Below are positions 43,804 through 52,211 of a stretch of DNA of 64,000 nucleotides, piece by piece. The translations under genes were made by a program, and so were the position numbers. The number at the start of each line of letters is the position of its first letter. Position 1 is the stretch's first letter. The stretch comes from Paenibacillus solanacearum (GTDB lineage Bacteria > Bacillota > Bacilli > Paenibacillales > NBRC-103111), in assembly GCF_910593845.1 (NCBI RefSeq), contig NZ_CAJVAS010000027.1, positions 1-64,000 of the forward strand, given 5' to 3'. The notes beneath the pieces were generated by a model that worked only from the letters and a program-made list of their open reading frames with translations, was not told the DNA's origin and made no database searches.

Positions 43804-44259
43804 GTGAGCGTGGATCAACCTTCAGAGATCAGTAAGGTCATTCGCAAGCTTAGTCGATTGTATCGAACGTCCGCAATCAAGTTTTTGAAAGACCTGGACC
43901 TGACCAAGCCTCAGCTTATGGCGATTTTCGAAATATACAACGAGCCGAAGACGATCGGACAGCTCAGCGAAGCGCTTCTGCTGTCTTACAGTACCGTATC
44001 GGGCATCGTAGACCGGCTGGAACGCGACGGCTTCGTCGAGCGGATCCGAGATCAGGCCGACAGGCGGATGATATGGATCCGGAAGACGGAGAAGGTCGGC
44101 CAGTTTAAGAGCTTGATCGACTCGTACACGGACGATTACTACGGCAAAATCTTGAAGGATTTGTCCCCGGAGCAGATCGGATCGATCATCCAGGCGCTGA
44201 ACCTGCTGTCGGAGCAGTTCGAGAAGCACGTGAATGATCCGGAATCGCTGTGCGATTAA
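43804..44259 (+). CDS. MarR family transcriptional regulator
   Basis: The 151-residue protein has the MarR winged helix (LTKPQLMAIFEIYNEPKTIG; LLLSYSTVSGIVDRLERDGF; DQADRRMIWIRKTEK). The GTG start has AAGGGGGG upstream. It has its own promoter and terminator, so it is a separate unit from the efflux operon. Targets could be the efflux operon or the SDR gene downstream. Confidence 0.88.
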   Translation: MSVDQPSEISKVIRKLSRLYRTSAIKFLKDLDLTKPQLMAIFEIYNEPKTIGQLSEALLLSYSTVSGIVDRLERDGFVERIRDQADRRMIWIRKTEKVGQFKSLIDSYTDDYYGKILKDLSPEQIGSIIQALNLLSEQFEKHVNDPESLCD

Positions 44260-44293
44260 ACGGCTCGAGCCGTACTCATAGCATTGCATAAGG

Positions 44294-44332
44294 AAGACGC
44301 CCGTATGAACTGCGGAGCGTCTTTTTTTTTTT
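44294..44332 (+). terminator. Rho-independent terminator
   Basis: AAGACGC (44294-44300) pairs with GCGTCTT (44317-44323), followed by a long T-run. Confidence 0.8.
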
Positions 44333-44426
44333 GTTATCCGCGGCCGACTTGCCGAATCCAGGTCAACGGTTGTCATAGATTCGGGGTATACTGTTCCTGT
44401 CGTAAGGAAGAGAGGAGTCGATCTAT

Positions 44427-45329
44427 ATGGAACCAGGGAAACCGTTGGAAGGGAAAGTCGCCGTCGTGGCGGGGGCGACCCGCGGCGCCGGAAGGGGAAT
44501 TGCCGAGATGCTCGGACGCGCGGGCGCGACCGTCTACGTCACCGGGCGCAGCGTCCGGGGCGCGCTGTCGGGCATGGGGCGGCCCGAGACGATTGAAGAG
44601 ACCGCAGAGCGAGTCGACCGTCAGGGGGGACGGGGCATTGCCATGCGAGTCGACCATACGGTCGAAGCTGAAGTGAAGCGGCTGTTTGACACGATCAAGC
44701 AGGAACAGGAGGGTCAGTTGGATATCCTCGTCAACGATGTTTGGGGCGGCGATCCACTGACCGAATGGGGGGCCAAATTTTGGCGTCATGATCTGCACAA
44801 CGGCCTCCTGATGCAGCAGCGGGCCGTCCATTCCCACATGATCACCAGCTATTACGGTGCTCCTCTCATGGCAGCGCGACGATCGGGACTGATCGTTGAA
44901 ATTACGGACGGCGCCGGCTATGGCTACCGCGGCAATCTGTACTACAGCTTGGCCAAAATATCGGCGATCCATCTCGCCGAAGCGATGGCTGCCGACTTGA
45001 GCGAAGACGGCGTGACGGCAGTTGCGGTTACACCCGGCTTTCTGCGTTCCGAAGCAATGCTTGACCATTTCGGCGTGACGGAATCGAACTGGCAGGAAGC
45101 GGGCAAGACCGACCCGCACTTTCTCCAATCGGAAACGCCATATTTTATCGGTCAGGCGATCGCCTCGCTCGCCGCTGACCCGAACTATTCCTTGAAGTCG
45201 GGGAAGCGGCTGACGAGCTGGGACTTATCCGACGAATACGGCTTCGCAGATATCGACGGCAGGAAGCCGCATTGGGGCCGTTATGCCGGCGAGCAAGGAT
45301 TGTATGGTGAAGGAGACGACATCATATAG
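44427..45329 (+). CDS. Short-chain dehydrogenase/reductase
   Basis: The 300-residue protein has the SDR cofactor loop GATRGAGRG (16-24), the structural NDVWGG motif in place of NNAG, and the catalytic YxxxK in LYYSLAKISA. The length and C-terminal extension resemble the DHRS1-like group. Substrate and cofactor preference are not evident. It follows a terminator, and a candidate -10 (TATACT at about 44387) lies upstream. Confidence 0.88.
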   Translation: MEPGKPLEGKVAVVAGATRGAGRGIAEMLGRAGATVYVTGRSVRGALSGMGRPETIEETAERVDRQGGRGIAMRVDHTVEAEVKRLFDTIKQEQEGQLDILVNDVWGGDPLTEWGAKFWRHDLHNGLLMQQRAVHSHMITSYYGAPLMAARRSGLIVEITDGAGYGYRGNLYYSLAKISAIHLAEAMAADLSEDGVTAVAVTPGFLRSEAMLDHFGVTESNWQEAGKTDPHFLQSETPYFIGQAIASLAADPNYSLKSGKRLTSWDLSDEYGFADIDGRKPHWGRYAGEQGLYGEGDDII

Positions 45330-45479
45330 GCAGGGCGCGGCGGCTCTTCATGTGGGGTTCGACCGACCGCTGTACAGCGTCGAAATGAGCTCTTGGAGCG
45401 GCACAAGGTAACGAGGCGGCGGCCCACAAGCCGGATGGGCCGTGTGAAGTAAGGGGACCCAGCCTAGGGGAGAAGTCAA

Positions 45480-45530
45480 GGTACCCCTACGCTAAACACC
45501 TTTTTTCTAAGTGTCCAGAGTAGGGGTACC
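45480..45530. terminator. Long inverted repeat between convergent genes
   Basis: GGTACCCCTAC (45480-45490) and GTAGGGGTACC (45520-45530) are perfectly complementary, with further partial pairing inward (ACAC/GTGT) around a T-rich loop. It sits between the convergent SDR and DUF2935 genes and probably ends transcription in both directions, although the T-run is in the loop rather than after the stem. Confidence 0.5.
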
Positions 45531-45578
45531 CGTTTATATATTAATAGTCGCCTCATCCTCTTTTCGAGGGGAAGGCAT

Positions 45579-46394
45579 TTAATGCCACGCATTTTGATTT
45601 GCCGCTGTTTTCCCCGTTAAGCAGTTTTCAAACATATCGATAATAGCTAGGAATCGCTCTGCTTCTCGATAAACGTGGTCAGCTAATAGAGGGTGGATGA
45701 TGCTCTTAACACGGCAAGCTTCAATAAGATCCCGGGCCGTCTTTTTAAAATCACGGAGACTGGCTACAGAAACACGGTTCTGGTCTAAAAATTGACTTAA
45801 TAAGGGCTGCGTTTGCGACTGGGGACGCATGGAGCTTAAGTCTTGAGCTTGCCAAAGCAGCTGATCGAAATCATGGCTAAATTCCCGCGCTTGGTCGACT
45901 AATTTTCGCTCAGATGGATCAAGCAAATGGCCGATGAATTTGGCATGATCAGCCATGATTTTCAAGAAGAAGACGTTCTCGTCAATGATCGCATCGGCCA
46001 ATGGCTCCAGCTGCCCGTTATTAAGCTCTGAAAGACGGTTTCGGAAATAGTTCGCTTCTCTGCTGACGTGGTCGACCAGCAGTGGAAAATTGTTAGCCCC
46101 GGGAAGTTTACACGTTAGAATCAAACCAAGTACTGTTCGCTTGAAGACCCAAATATGTGATGCCGCTTGATGCACCTCTACATTGAATGCCCTGATTTGC
46201 TCGGGAGCGGTTGCCGCTGAAAAGGCATGCGATTTCGCTTCAATTTGCTCAAAAAGCGAGTAAAATCCGTTGGCTTCCTGAATTAACTGTGTGTCTTCAC
46301 TTCTAAATCCTAGCCTCAAAAAAAGGGAATGCTCTTTCATAATCCTCGACCAGAAACGAATTTCATCAAGTGAACGCGCTACAAAAGCATTCAA
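45579..46394 (-). CDS. DUF2935 family protein
   Basis: The 271-residue, all-helical protein matches DUF2935, a ferritin-like family of Bacilli and Clostridia with two repeated four-helix units (LDEIRFWSRIMKEHSLFLRLG; SREANYFRNRL; IIDENVFFLKIMADHAKFIGHLL; HPLLADHVYREAERFL). Conserved His and Glu in these helices could bind metal. I used a TTG at 46394 with GGGGGG seven bases upstream; TTG at 46409 overlaps that site. Function unknown. Confidence 0.8.
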   Translation of the reverse strand: MNAFVARSLDEIRFWSRIMKEHSLFLRLGFRSEDTQLIQEANGFYSLFEQIEAKSHAFSAATAPEQIRAFNVEVHQAASHIWVFKRTVLGLILTCKLPGANNFPLLVDHVSREANYFRNRLSELNNGQLEPLADAIIDENVFFLKIMADHAKFIGHLLDPSERKLVDQAREFSHDFDQLLWQAQDLSSMRPQSQTQPLLSQFLDQNRVSVASLRDFKKTARDLIEACRVKSIIHPLLADHVYREAERFLAIIDMFENCLTGKTAANQNAWH

Positions 46395-46608
46395 CGGGTA
46401 ACCCCCCAAAAGAAATTAGTATCTTTAAATGGTTATGTTTAGTTCAAGCTGTCCAATGCCACAACCCTATTGATAAAGTTGCGATTGTACACGGATGCGA
46501 TAGCGCAATAACGGTGAGGCAGAGGCGAGCGTATCCCAAGGGTAGGGTATAAAACGGTTATCAAAACAGAGCAAGGCTCTTGCACAAATATCGCGCAAAA
46601 AAAATCAG

Positions 46609-46637
46609 TTGACAGCAGTTCGGAAATGGTTTACTTT
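46609..46637 (+). promoter_or_regulatory. Candidate upstream promoter of the monooxygenase gene
   Basis: TTGACA (46609-46614) and TACTTT (46632-46637) are 17 bases apart and lie directly before operator copy 1. The other part of the 515-base gap from 46395 shows no gene I can support. Confidence 0.4.
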
Positions 46638-46640
46638 AAT

Positions 46641-46659
46641 ATTGACTGAACAAGTCAAT
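46641..46659. promoter_or_regulatory. Candidate TetR operator, copy 1
   Basis: ATTGACTGAACAAGTCAAT: perfect 7-bp inverted repeat with a 5-base centre, just downstream of a TTGACA/TACTTT promoter. Confidence 0.6.
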
Positions 46660-46865
46660 CGAATAATGACATTCGGTTCACAGCAGTGCGACAGTCTGGT
46701 CAGTCGGGCCCTAGGGGTAATGATCAGGTGTGACCGCTGCGGCGAAGGGATATTGGCTTGGCGTTCTCGGTTTCTTCGAGGAGCGGGTGCTGAAAACGGC
46801 CCATGTCCGATTGGCGGTAAGATCAATCAGGAAGCTGAAGTATGGAAAAATTTTTTTATACTTGT

Positions 46866-46884
46866 ATTGACTGACTTAATCAAT
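46866..46884. promoter_or_regulatory. Candidate TetR operator, copy 2, inside the proximal promoter
   Basis: ATTGACTGACTTAATCAAT repeats copy 1 with 14 of 19 identical bases. It lies between TTGTAT (46862-46867) and a perfect -10 TATAAT (46886-46891), 26 bases before the ATG at 46910. Confidence 0.6.
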
Positions 46885-46909
46885 CTATAATTAGACAGGA
46901 GCGATTGCA

Positions 46910-48379
46910 ATGAACAACGCAAGCAGAGAAGGCAAGGCCATTGTTATTGGGGGGAGCATCGCCGGATTGTTGACGGCCCGCGTGCTCTCTGATTATTATG
47001 AAGAAGTTCTGATCATCGATAAAGACCACTTTCCCGATCGGCCCGCGGACCGGGCGGGTACGCCGCACGGGTTCCATCCCCATCGGTTCACGATGCGCGG
47101 CAAGCAAATAACGGAGCGGTTGTTTCCGGGCTATGAGAACGACCTGCTCGCGCTTGGAGCCCCGACGTCGCTGAACAAGACGGTCCTGAACCTGAACGCA
47201 TACGGTAGCTTTACCGGGCCGTATCAGCGCAACGATATCAAATTCAGCCGGGCGGCGCTGGAATGGGTGCTGCGTCAGCGGGTGAAGCGGCTGCCCCAAG
47301 TTCGGCTTCTTTCCAATCACGACGTGATTGAGCTCATAACGGACTCGGGCCGTTCGGCGGTTACGGGGGTTCAGGTCCGGGAACGCGGGAAAACGGAGCG
47401 GCAGGCAATCGCAGGGGATATGGTTGTGGATACGAGCGGGCGCCACTCCCGGCTGCCCCAATGGCTGGAGTCGCTCGGCTATGACGTCCCTGATCCGGAC
47501 TTGCTCAAGGTGAATCTCGGGTACAGCACCCGCCGCTATAAGGTTCCTTCCGAATTGCGGCATGTGGCGGATACATGGGACGTCATCAATATCGCCGGCC
47601 GGCCTGGAAGCGGAACCTACACGGGCGTCTTTTCGTTCATCGAAAATCATGTCGCTGAGATGTTGCTGTACCGTCCCGGCGGGCATTACCCGCCTACGGA
47701 TGCGGAAGCGTTCGAGCAGGCAGTGGCGAGTTTGCCGAACCCAGTCATTACGGACATCCTGCGGCAGCTCGAGCCGCTTGGGCCGCCCCGCGGATTCCGC
47801 GTACCGGAGCTGTACCGGCACCGTTACGAACGGATGCCGCAATGGCCGTCCGGCTTGCTCGTTCTGGGCGATGCGCTGTGCATCTACGATCCGATCTTCG
47901 GTCAAGGGATGACGGTGGCGGCGATGGAAGCGGAGGTGCTGGAGTCGTGCCTCAGCGAACGGAACCGTGCGTCCACGGACGGTTTCGAACGGCTCGTTTT
48001 GCAAAAAATACAGGAAACGATCGAGCCGGCCTGGTGGTTGAACTGCGCCAACGACCTCCAATGGACCGGCGTACAATATGCGGGCTCCGAGCCGTTAAAG
48101 GGTATTACTTTCGGGCAGCAATATATGGATTTGTATTTGAAGCACGCGACCGTGACCCAGAGCTGGGAGCTGTATGGCCTGTACTGGGCCGTCAACACGC
48201 TGTCGGTCTCACCGGAAAGAATACTGAATCCGCAGATGGCGTCCACGGTGCTGGGTGCAACGGACGAAGGCAGGGCGCTGCTCGCGGAGCTTACCCGGCA
48301 GTACGGCAGCTCGTGGGAAGACGCTTGGGATCGCATCGTGCCTCAATTCTCCGCGGCAGTGTATGCGTCGGCGCATTGA
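46910..48379 (+). CDS. FAD-dependent monooxygenase
   Basis: The 489-residue flavoprotein begins with a Rossmann loop AIVIGGSIAGLLTARVL (10-26), has an internal VVDTSGRHSRLPQWL and the FAD ribityl motif LVLGDALCIYDPIFGQGMTVA. This is the plan of aromatic hydroxylases and epoxidases of the PHBH/TetX type. It is followed by a TetR gene and preceded by two copies of a palindromic operator, so it is probably an inducible detoxifying or tailoring enzyme. ACAGGAGCG precedes the ATG. Confidence 0.85.
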   Translation: MNNASREGKAIVIGGSIAGLLTARVLSDYYEEVLIIDKDHFPDRPADRAGTPHGFHPHRFTMRGKQITERLFPGYENDLLALGAPTSLNKTVLNLNAYGSFTGPYQRNDIKFSRAALEWVLRQRVKRLPQVRLLSNHDVIELITDSGRSAVTGVQVRERGKTERQAIAGDMVVDTSGRHSRLPQWLESLGYDVPDPDLLKVNLGYSTRRYKVPSELRHVADTWDVINIAGRPGSGTYTGVFSFIENHVAEMLLYRPGGHYPPTDAEAFEQAVASLPNPVITDILRQLEPLGPPRGFRVPELYRHRYERMPQWPSGLLVLGDALCIYDPIFGQGMTVAAMEAEVLESCLSERNRASTDGFERLVLQKIQETIEPAWWLNCANDLQWTGVQYAGSEPLKGITFGQQYMDLYLKHATVTQSWELYGLYWAVNTLSVSPERILNPQMASTVLGATDEGRALLAELTRQYGSSWEDAWDRIVPQFSAAVYASAH

Positions 48380-48467
48380 TTGGCGCGTCTCGGCCCGTGC
48401 GATAAAATAGATCATGATCAACAGGCGGCAAAAGGCCTGAAACATAGGAAAAGGAGATGAACAGTCC

Positions 48468-49064
48468 GTGGCTCCGTTAAATGATGAACAATTGCATCAG
48501 ATTCGCGATGAACGCAGGGAACAAATTATGGGCGCCGCTCTGAACGTATTTGCCCGGCGGGGGATCATCGGGACGAAAATGAGCATGATTGCCGTGGAAG
48601 CCGGCATCAGCCATGGCTTGCTGTACCATTATTTCAAGTCGAAGGAAGAGCTGTTTACGACGCTGGTGCGGGAGGCGATGATCGCCTCCCAAGAAGGGAT
48701 GCGGGAGGTGCTTGATCTGCAGGGCACGCCGATGGACAAAATCAGGGCGCTGACCCATGAAATCCTCGATGAGGGCGGCGCCCCGTATTTCCTGCTCATT
48801 CATCAGGCGCGTACGTCCGAAGGCATCCCCGACGAAGTCAAGCAGCTGATGAAGCAGTATTCTATGGAGCTGTTCGTTTCCTTGCTGCGTCCGTTGTTTG
48901 TCGAGGGGCAGCAGGCCGGCGACATTGTACAGGGCGATCCGGAGGAGCTGATCTCCTCGTATTTATCGGTGCTGTCCGGGCTGATGGTGCTGAATGCGCA
49001 GGGGATCGACGACTACCGGATGCCCAGCGTCGATATGGTTCTGCGGCTTGTCGCCGCGCGGTAA
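48468..49064 (+). CDS. TetR family transcriptional regulator
   Basis: The 198-residue protein has the TetR helix-turn-helix at about 20-65 (IMGAALNVFARRGIIGTKMS; AVEAGISHGLLYHYFKSKEEL). The GTG start has AAGGAG twelve bases upstream. It lies 88 bases after the monooxygenase gene on the same strand, so it probably controls that gene and itself through the two ATTGACT-type operators at 46641 and 46866. Confidence 0.9.
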   Translation: MAPLNDEQLHQIRDERREQIMGAALNVFARRGIIGTKMSMIAVEAGISHGLLYHYFKSKEELFTTLVREAMIASQEGMREVLDLQGTPMDKIRALTHEILDEGGAPYFLLIHQARTSEGIPDEVKQLMKQYSMELFVSLLRPLFVEGQQAGDIVQGDPEELISSYLSVLSGLMVLNAQGIDDYRMPSVDMVLRLVAAR

Positions 49065-49205
49065 GGCGGCAGTCGTTTTCACGCGCAGTGCGGCGGCGGC
49101 CAGGCCCGACAGACCGACTACCGCGCAGCACCGCAACGCGCGCGCTTGGAATTCGGGCGCATTGGAGAACACGAGCCGCTCACTCCCGGCCTCACGTCAA
49201 TCGGG

Positions 49206-50207
49206 TCAGTCCCGCAAAGCGGCTTCGGCCAAATGGCCGAAATGCTGAATGTCGGCGATGTGGTCGAAATGATTTTTCCCGCCGAAGGTCCAGAGGCTGT
49301 TCGTCATGCGGACGACGACCGCGCGATATTGCGGGATGACCGTGCAGGAGCAGCCCGACGCCCCGAGAATCTGGTACGTATGCTCCGGCAGGCGAGGGCC
49401 GATCTCGCTGTGCTCTGTGCGGGGATGCTGAACCCACCAGAACAGACCGAGCCGGGGCAAATGGTCCGGCAGCGACGGCGGGGTCTGGACGGTCACGGCC
49501 AGATCGATCGCTTCCTGCGGCACGACCTGTCTTCCTTCGAACATCCCGCGATTCAGGTGCAAATTCCCCCAGAGGGCGAGCTCGCGCGCGCTCACATACA
49601 AATTGCGGTCGCTGCCCTCATCCGACTCCAGCCGCAGCGTCGGGTAGGCGTCGGGAGCGGTAATGTCGCATACGAGCGTCTCTTTCCCCTCCGTCCGCCA
49701 CTCCGTCTGCGTCAGGCGCAGCGGCCTCAGCACCCGTTCGGCAATGATGTCGGCAACCGTTCTGCCGGTTGCCTGCTTAATAACGGCGGCGACAATTTCC
49801 GGCTTTTTTCCTTCGAGTGCCGTACCTGAGGGGAATCTGCGTACCGCCTGCGTCCCTTTGAATTGCAATCCGGTGGTGCGCGTCAGGAGATGCCGCAAGG
49901 TGGTATCGCCGAGCACGTCTTGGTCCGCGTCCGGCATGTATTGGCTCAGACGGTCATCCAGGCTTCCAATCAAGCCGTCATGGATAGCGATAGCAGCAGC
50001 CAGACCGACGTAGGTCACTCTCGTGGAATAGACGTTAAACTGCGAGGTCTCCCCGGTTTTCCTCGCTCCTTTATGGAAATGATGATGCCCCGCATACCAT
50101 TCGTGAACGATGTTGTCGTCTTTTATAATACATAGCGCGGCGGCAGATGCGGCAATGCGTTGCCGGACCTGCTCGGTATATTCGGTTAAGGCGCTAAAAC
50201 GGCTCAC
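49206..50207 (-). CDS. Serine hydrolase of the beta-lactamase (class C) fold, active-site Lys missing
   Basis: The 333-residue protein has the fold of the PF00144 family (LRHLLTRTTGLQFKG; LYVSARELALWGNLHLNRGMFEGRQVVP). The catalytic SxxK motif, usually seen as YSVRKSY in this branch, reads Y60-S-T-R-V64-T-Y, so Ser 61 is kept but the general-base Lys is Val. It may be inactive or act in binding. GTG at 50207 follows GGAAGGAA; TTG at 50231 is in frame. No signal peptide. Confidence 0.75.
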   Translation of the reverse strand: MSRFSALTEYTEQVRQRIAASAAALCIIKDDNIVHEWYAGHHHFHKGARKTGETSQFNVYSTRVTYVGLAAAIAIHDGLIGSLDDRLSQYMPDADQDVLGDTTLRHLLTRTTGLQFKGTQAVRRFPSGTALEGKKPEIVAAVIKQATGRTVADIIAERVLRPLRLTQTEWRTEGKETLVCDITAPDAYPTLRLESDEGSDRNLYVSARELALWGNLHLNRGMFEGRQVVPQEAIDLAVTVQTPPSLPDHLPRLGLFWWVQHPRTEHSEIGPRLPEHTYQILGASGCSCTVIPQYRAVVVRMTNSLWTFGGKNHFDHIADIQHFGHLAEAALRD

Positions 50208-50409
50208 GCGGCTTCCTTCCCTTCTTCGCAATCATATGGAACATGAGTTCGCTTTCATTGTACATTACATTTCCTCATTTTGGAATATAAAATGATAGGC
50301 GGCACAAGCGGTACGGCGCGAAACAGCGAAAAGGATAGCGCTTTCTTGAATTCTCCGAATTCCGTCGATTTTTCCCGTTTCGGCTCTCGTCATCGCGTAC
50401 ATTATCGGT

Positions 50410-50415
50410 TATAGT
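50410..50415 (+). promoter_or_regulatory. -10 box of the kinase operon
   Basis: TATAGT 32 bases before the chosen ATG. The -35 region (TCGTCA) is poor. Confidence 0.35.
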
Positions 50416-50446
50416 GGGATTAAACGTTCTGAAACCGGAGTGCGTT

Positions 50447-52192
50447 ATGAATCTCATTACCAAAGTGATCCTGTTGATTTTCTTCCTGATCGCCCCGATT
50501 TTCGTCATCTATTTATACTCGAATCAGCAAAGCACGCAAGTCGTTGAGGAACAGATCAACATCGCCAACCAGAACCGGGTGTCTCATTTTTTGAACGCCA
50601 TTGAGGATACGATGGAGCAGGTGTCCGTCTATGCGAATATCGTCACGAAGGACCCGGACTTCGTCGAGCTGGCAGCTGGGGTCGTACCGGAGAACGGGTA
50701 CGATTATTCGCTCATGATCGGAACGATCGAGCGCAAGCTGGGGCTGTTCAGCTTGTCCACTTCATGGATGAACCGCATCAGCGTCTATTTTCCCGCCTTG
50801 GAGCTCGCGGTTTCCTCCCAGACCCCCATTGCCTATCACAAGGAGGAGCTGGCCGGCCAGCTGCGCCAGGGAACGGGCTGGACGCTGCGGAACGTGCAGG
50901 TCAGCGGCATAGCCCGGCGCGTGTTTACCCGTTATTTCGTAGGGCCGTCCGCCGCCACCGCCGCCGATCTGAGCAAGTCCTCGATCATCGTCGAGGTCGA
51001 CCTGATGGAAGACAATATTACGCAGCTGCTCGACAGCTTCAAGACCAAGGGCAATAACGACCCGTTCTTCTACAAGGCATCGGGGGAATATGTGCTGAAT
51101 TCCTCGTCCGACGAACCGATGGTACGGGAAATCATCCAGTCGAGCGCGGCCGGCTTGGACGGGCCGAATCCCAGACAGAGCGTCGTCCGGCTTCACGGCA
51201 AACAGTACCTCATCTACGCGCTGACCTCGGACAAATTGGGGTGGACGCTCGTCGACTATGTGCCGCTCGAAGATATCCTTGCCCCGGTGACCCGGAGCAA
51301 GCATCTGTTTTATTTGACCTCCGGTCTGCTGCTGCTGTTCGGCGTCATTGCCGCCTTTCTCCTGTATGTTCATGTGCAGGTGCCGATCCGTTCGCTTGCG
51401 CAAAGCGCATTCCAAATTAAAAAGGGCGAGTTGTCCACCCGAATCACCGCCAAGCAAAATCGCGATTTTCAGCTGCTCGTAACGCAGTTTAACGAAATGG
51501 CCGCACAAATTCAGCATTTGATCGAGAAAGTGTATTTGAGCGACATTCGCGCGAAGGAAGCGTCGATGAAGCAGCTTCAATCCCAGATCAACCCGCATTT
51601 TCTGTACAACAGCCTCGCATTCATCGTCAGCATGGCCAAGATGGAGCGGACGCAGCCGATCGTCTCCATGGCGCACAGTTTGGCCGACTACTACAGGTAT
51701 ACGACGCGCAACGACCGGATGATCACGACCGTCCGCGACGAGCTTGCATTCGTGACGTCGTACGCGGAAGTCATGAACTGGCAGCTGGGCAAGATCCGCT
51801 GCGAAACGCAGATGCCGGAACCGCTGCTGCACGAGACGATCCCGCGGCTGTTGATCCAGCCGATTGTGGAGAATGCGATCGTACACGGCCTTGAGCCCAA
51901 GCCGGAAGACGGAATCATTCGCATCAGCGGAGAAGAAGAACAGGGCTGGCGCCGCATCATCGTCGAGGACGACGGGGTCGGGATGTCGCCTTCCGAGCTG
52001 GAAACGCTGCGGGAACGGCTTGAGAGGCCTGAGCTTCCCCCGCGCAGCTGCGGGCTGTGGAACGTGCATATGCGGCTGCGCTACCATTTTGGCGAAGGCG
52101 CGGGCATGATCGTCGAGTCGGCCGACTCGGGAGGGCTGCGGGTTACGCTGCAGTGGTTGAAGCGGGAGGCGCCCGTTCATGGACAGGAATAA
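50447..52192 (+). CDS. YesM-type sensor histidine kinase
   Basis: The 581-residue membrane kinase has two membrane segments (about 5-26 and 287-308) around a 260-residue extracellular domain of the dCache type, a HAMP region (VQVPIRSLAQSAFQIKKGEL), a His_kinase domain with phospho-acceptor His 384 in QINPHFLYNSL, and an HATPase (PIVENAIVHGLEP; EDDGVGMSP). Kinases of this type normally partner a YesN receiver with AraC output. Here the next gene has a YesN-type receiver joined to a second kinase. CCGGAG precedes the ATG at 50447; the frame is open from 50414. Confidence 0.92.
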   Translation: MNLITKVILLIFFLIAPIFVIYLYSNQQSTQVVEEQINIANQNRVSHFLNAIEDTMEQVSVYANIVTKDPDFVELAAGVVPENGYDYSLMIGTIERKLGLFSLSTSWMNRISVYFPALELAVSSQTPIAYHKEELAGQLRQGTGWTLRNVQVSGIARRVFTRYFVGPSAATAADLSKSSIIVEVDLMEDNITQLLDSFKTKGNNDPFFYKASGEYVLNSSSDEPMVREIIQSSAAGLDGPNPRQSVVRLHGKQYLIYALTSDKLGWTLVDYVPLEDILAPVTRSKHLFYLTSGLLLLFGVIAAFLLYVHVQVPIRSLAQSAFQIKKGELSTRITAKQNRDFQLLVTQFNEMAAQIQHLIEKVYLSDIRAKEASMKQLQSQINPHFLYNSLAFIVSMAKMERTQPIVSMAHSLADYYRYTTRNDRMITTVRDELAFVTSYAEVMNWQLGKIRCETQMPEPLLHETIPRLLIQPIVENAIVHGLEPKPEDGIIRISGEEEQGWRRIIVEDDGVGMSPSELETLRERLERPELPPRSCGLWNVHMRLRYHFGEGAGMIVESADSGGLRVTLQWLKREAPVHGQE

Positions 52193-52211
52193 AGGAGGAT
52201 CGGAGAAACGT

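Noticed and set aside
45480..45530. Ends of an insertion sequence or MITE
   Set aside because: The inverted repeat encloses only about 29 bases and shows no flanking target duplication; a transcription terminator between convergent genes is the simpler reading.
46609..46890. 93-codon frame with a CDRCG zinc-knuckle-like segment before the monooxygenase gene
   Set aside because: It begins at the TTG of a TTGACA promoter box, has no ribosome binding site, and runs through both operators; a single CxxC pair is weak evidence.
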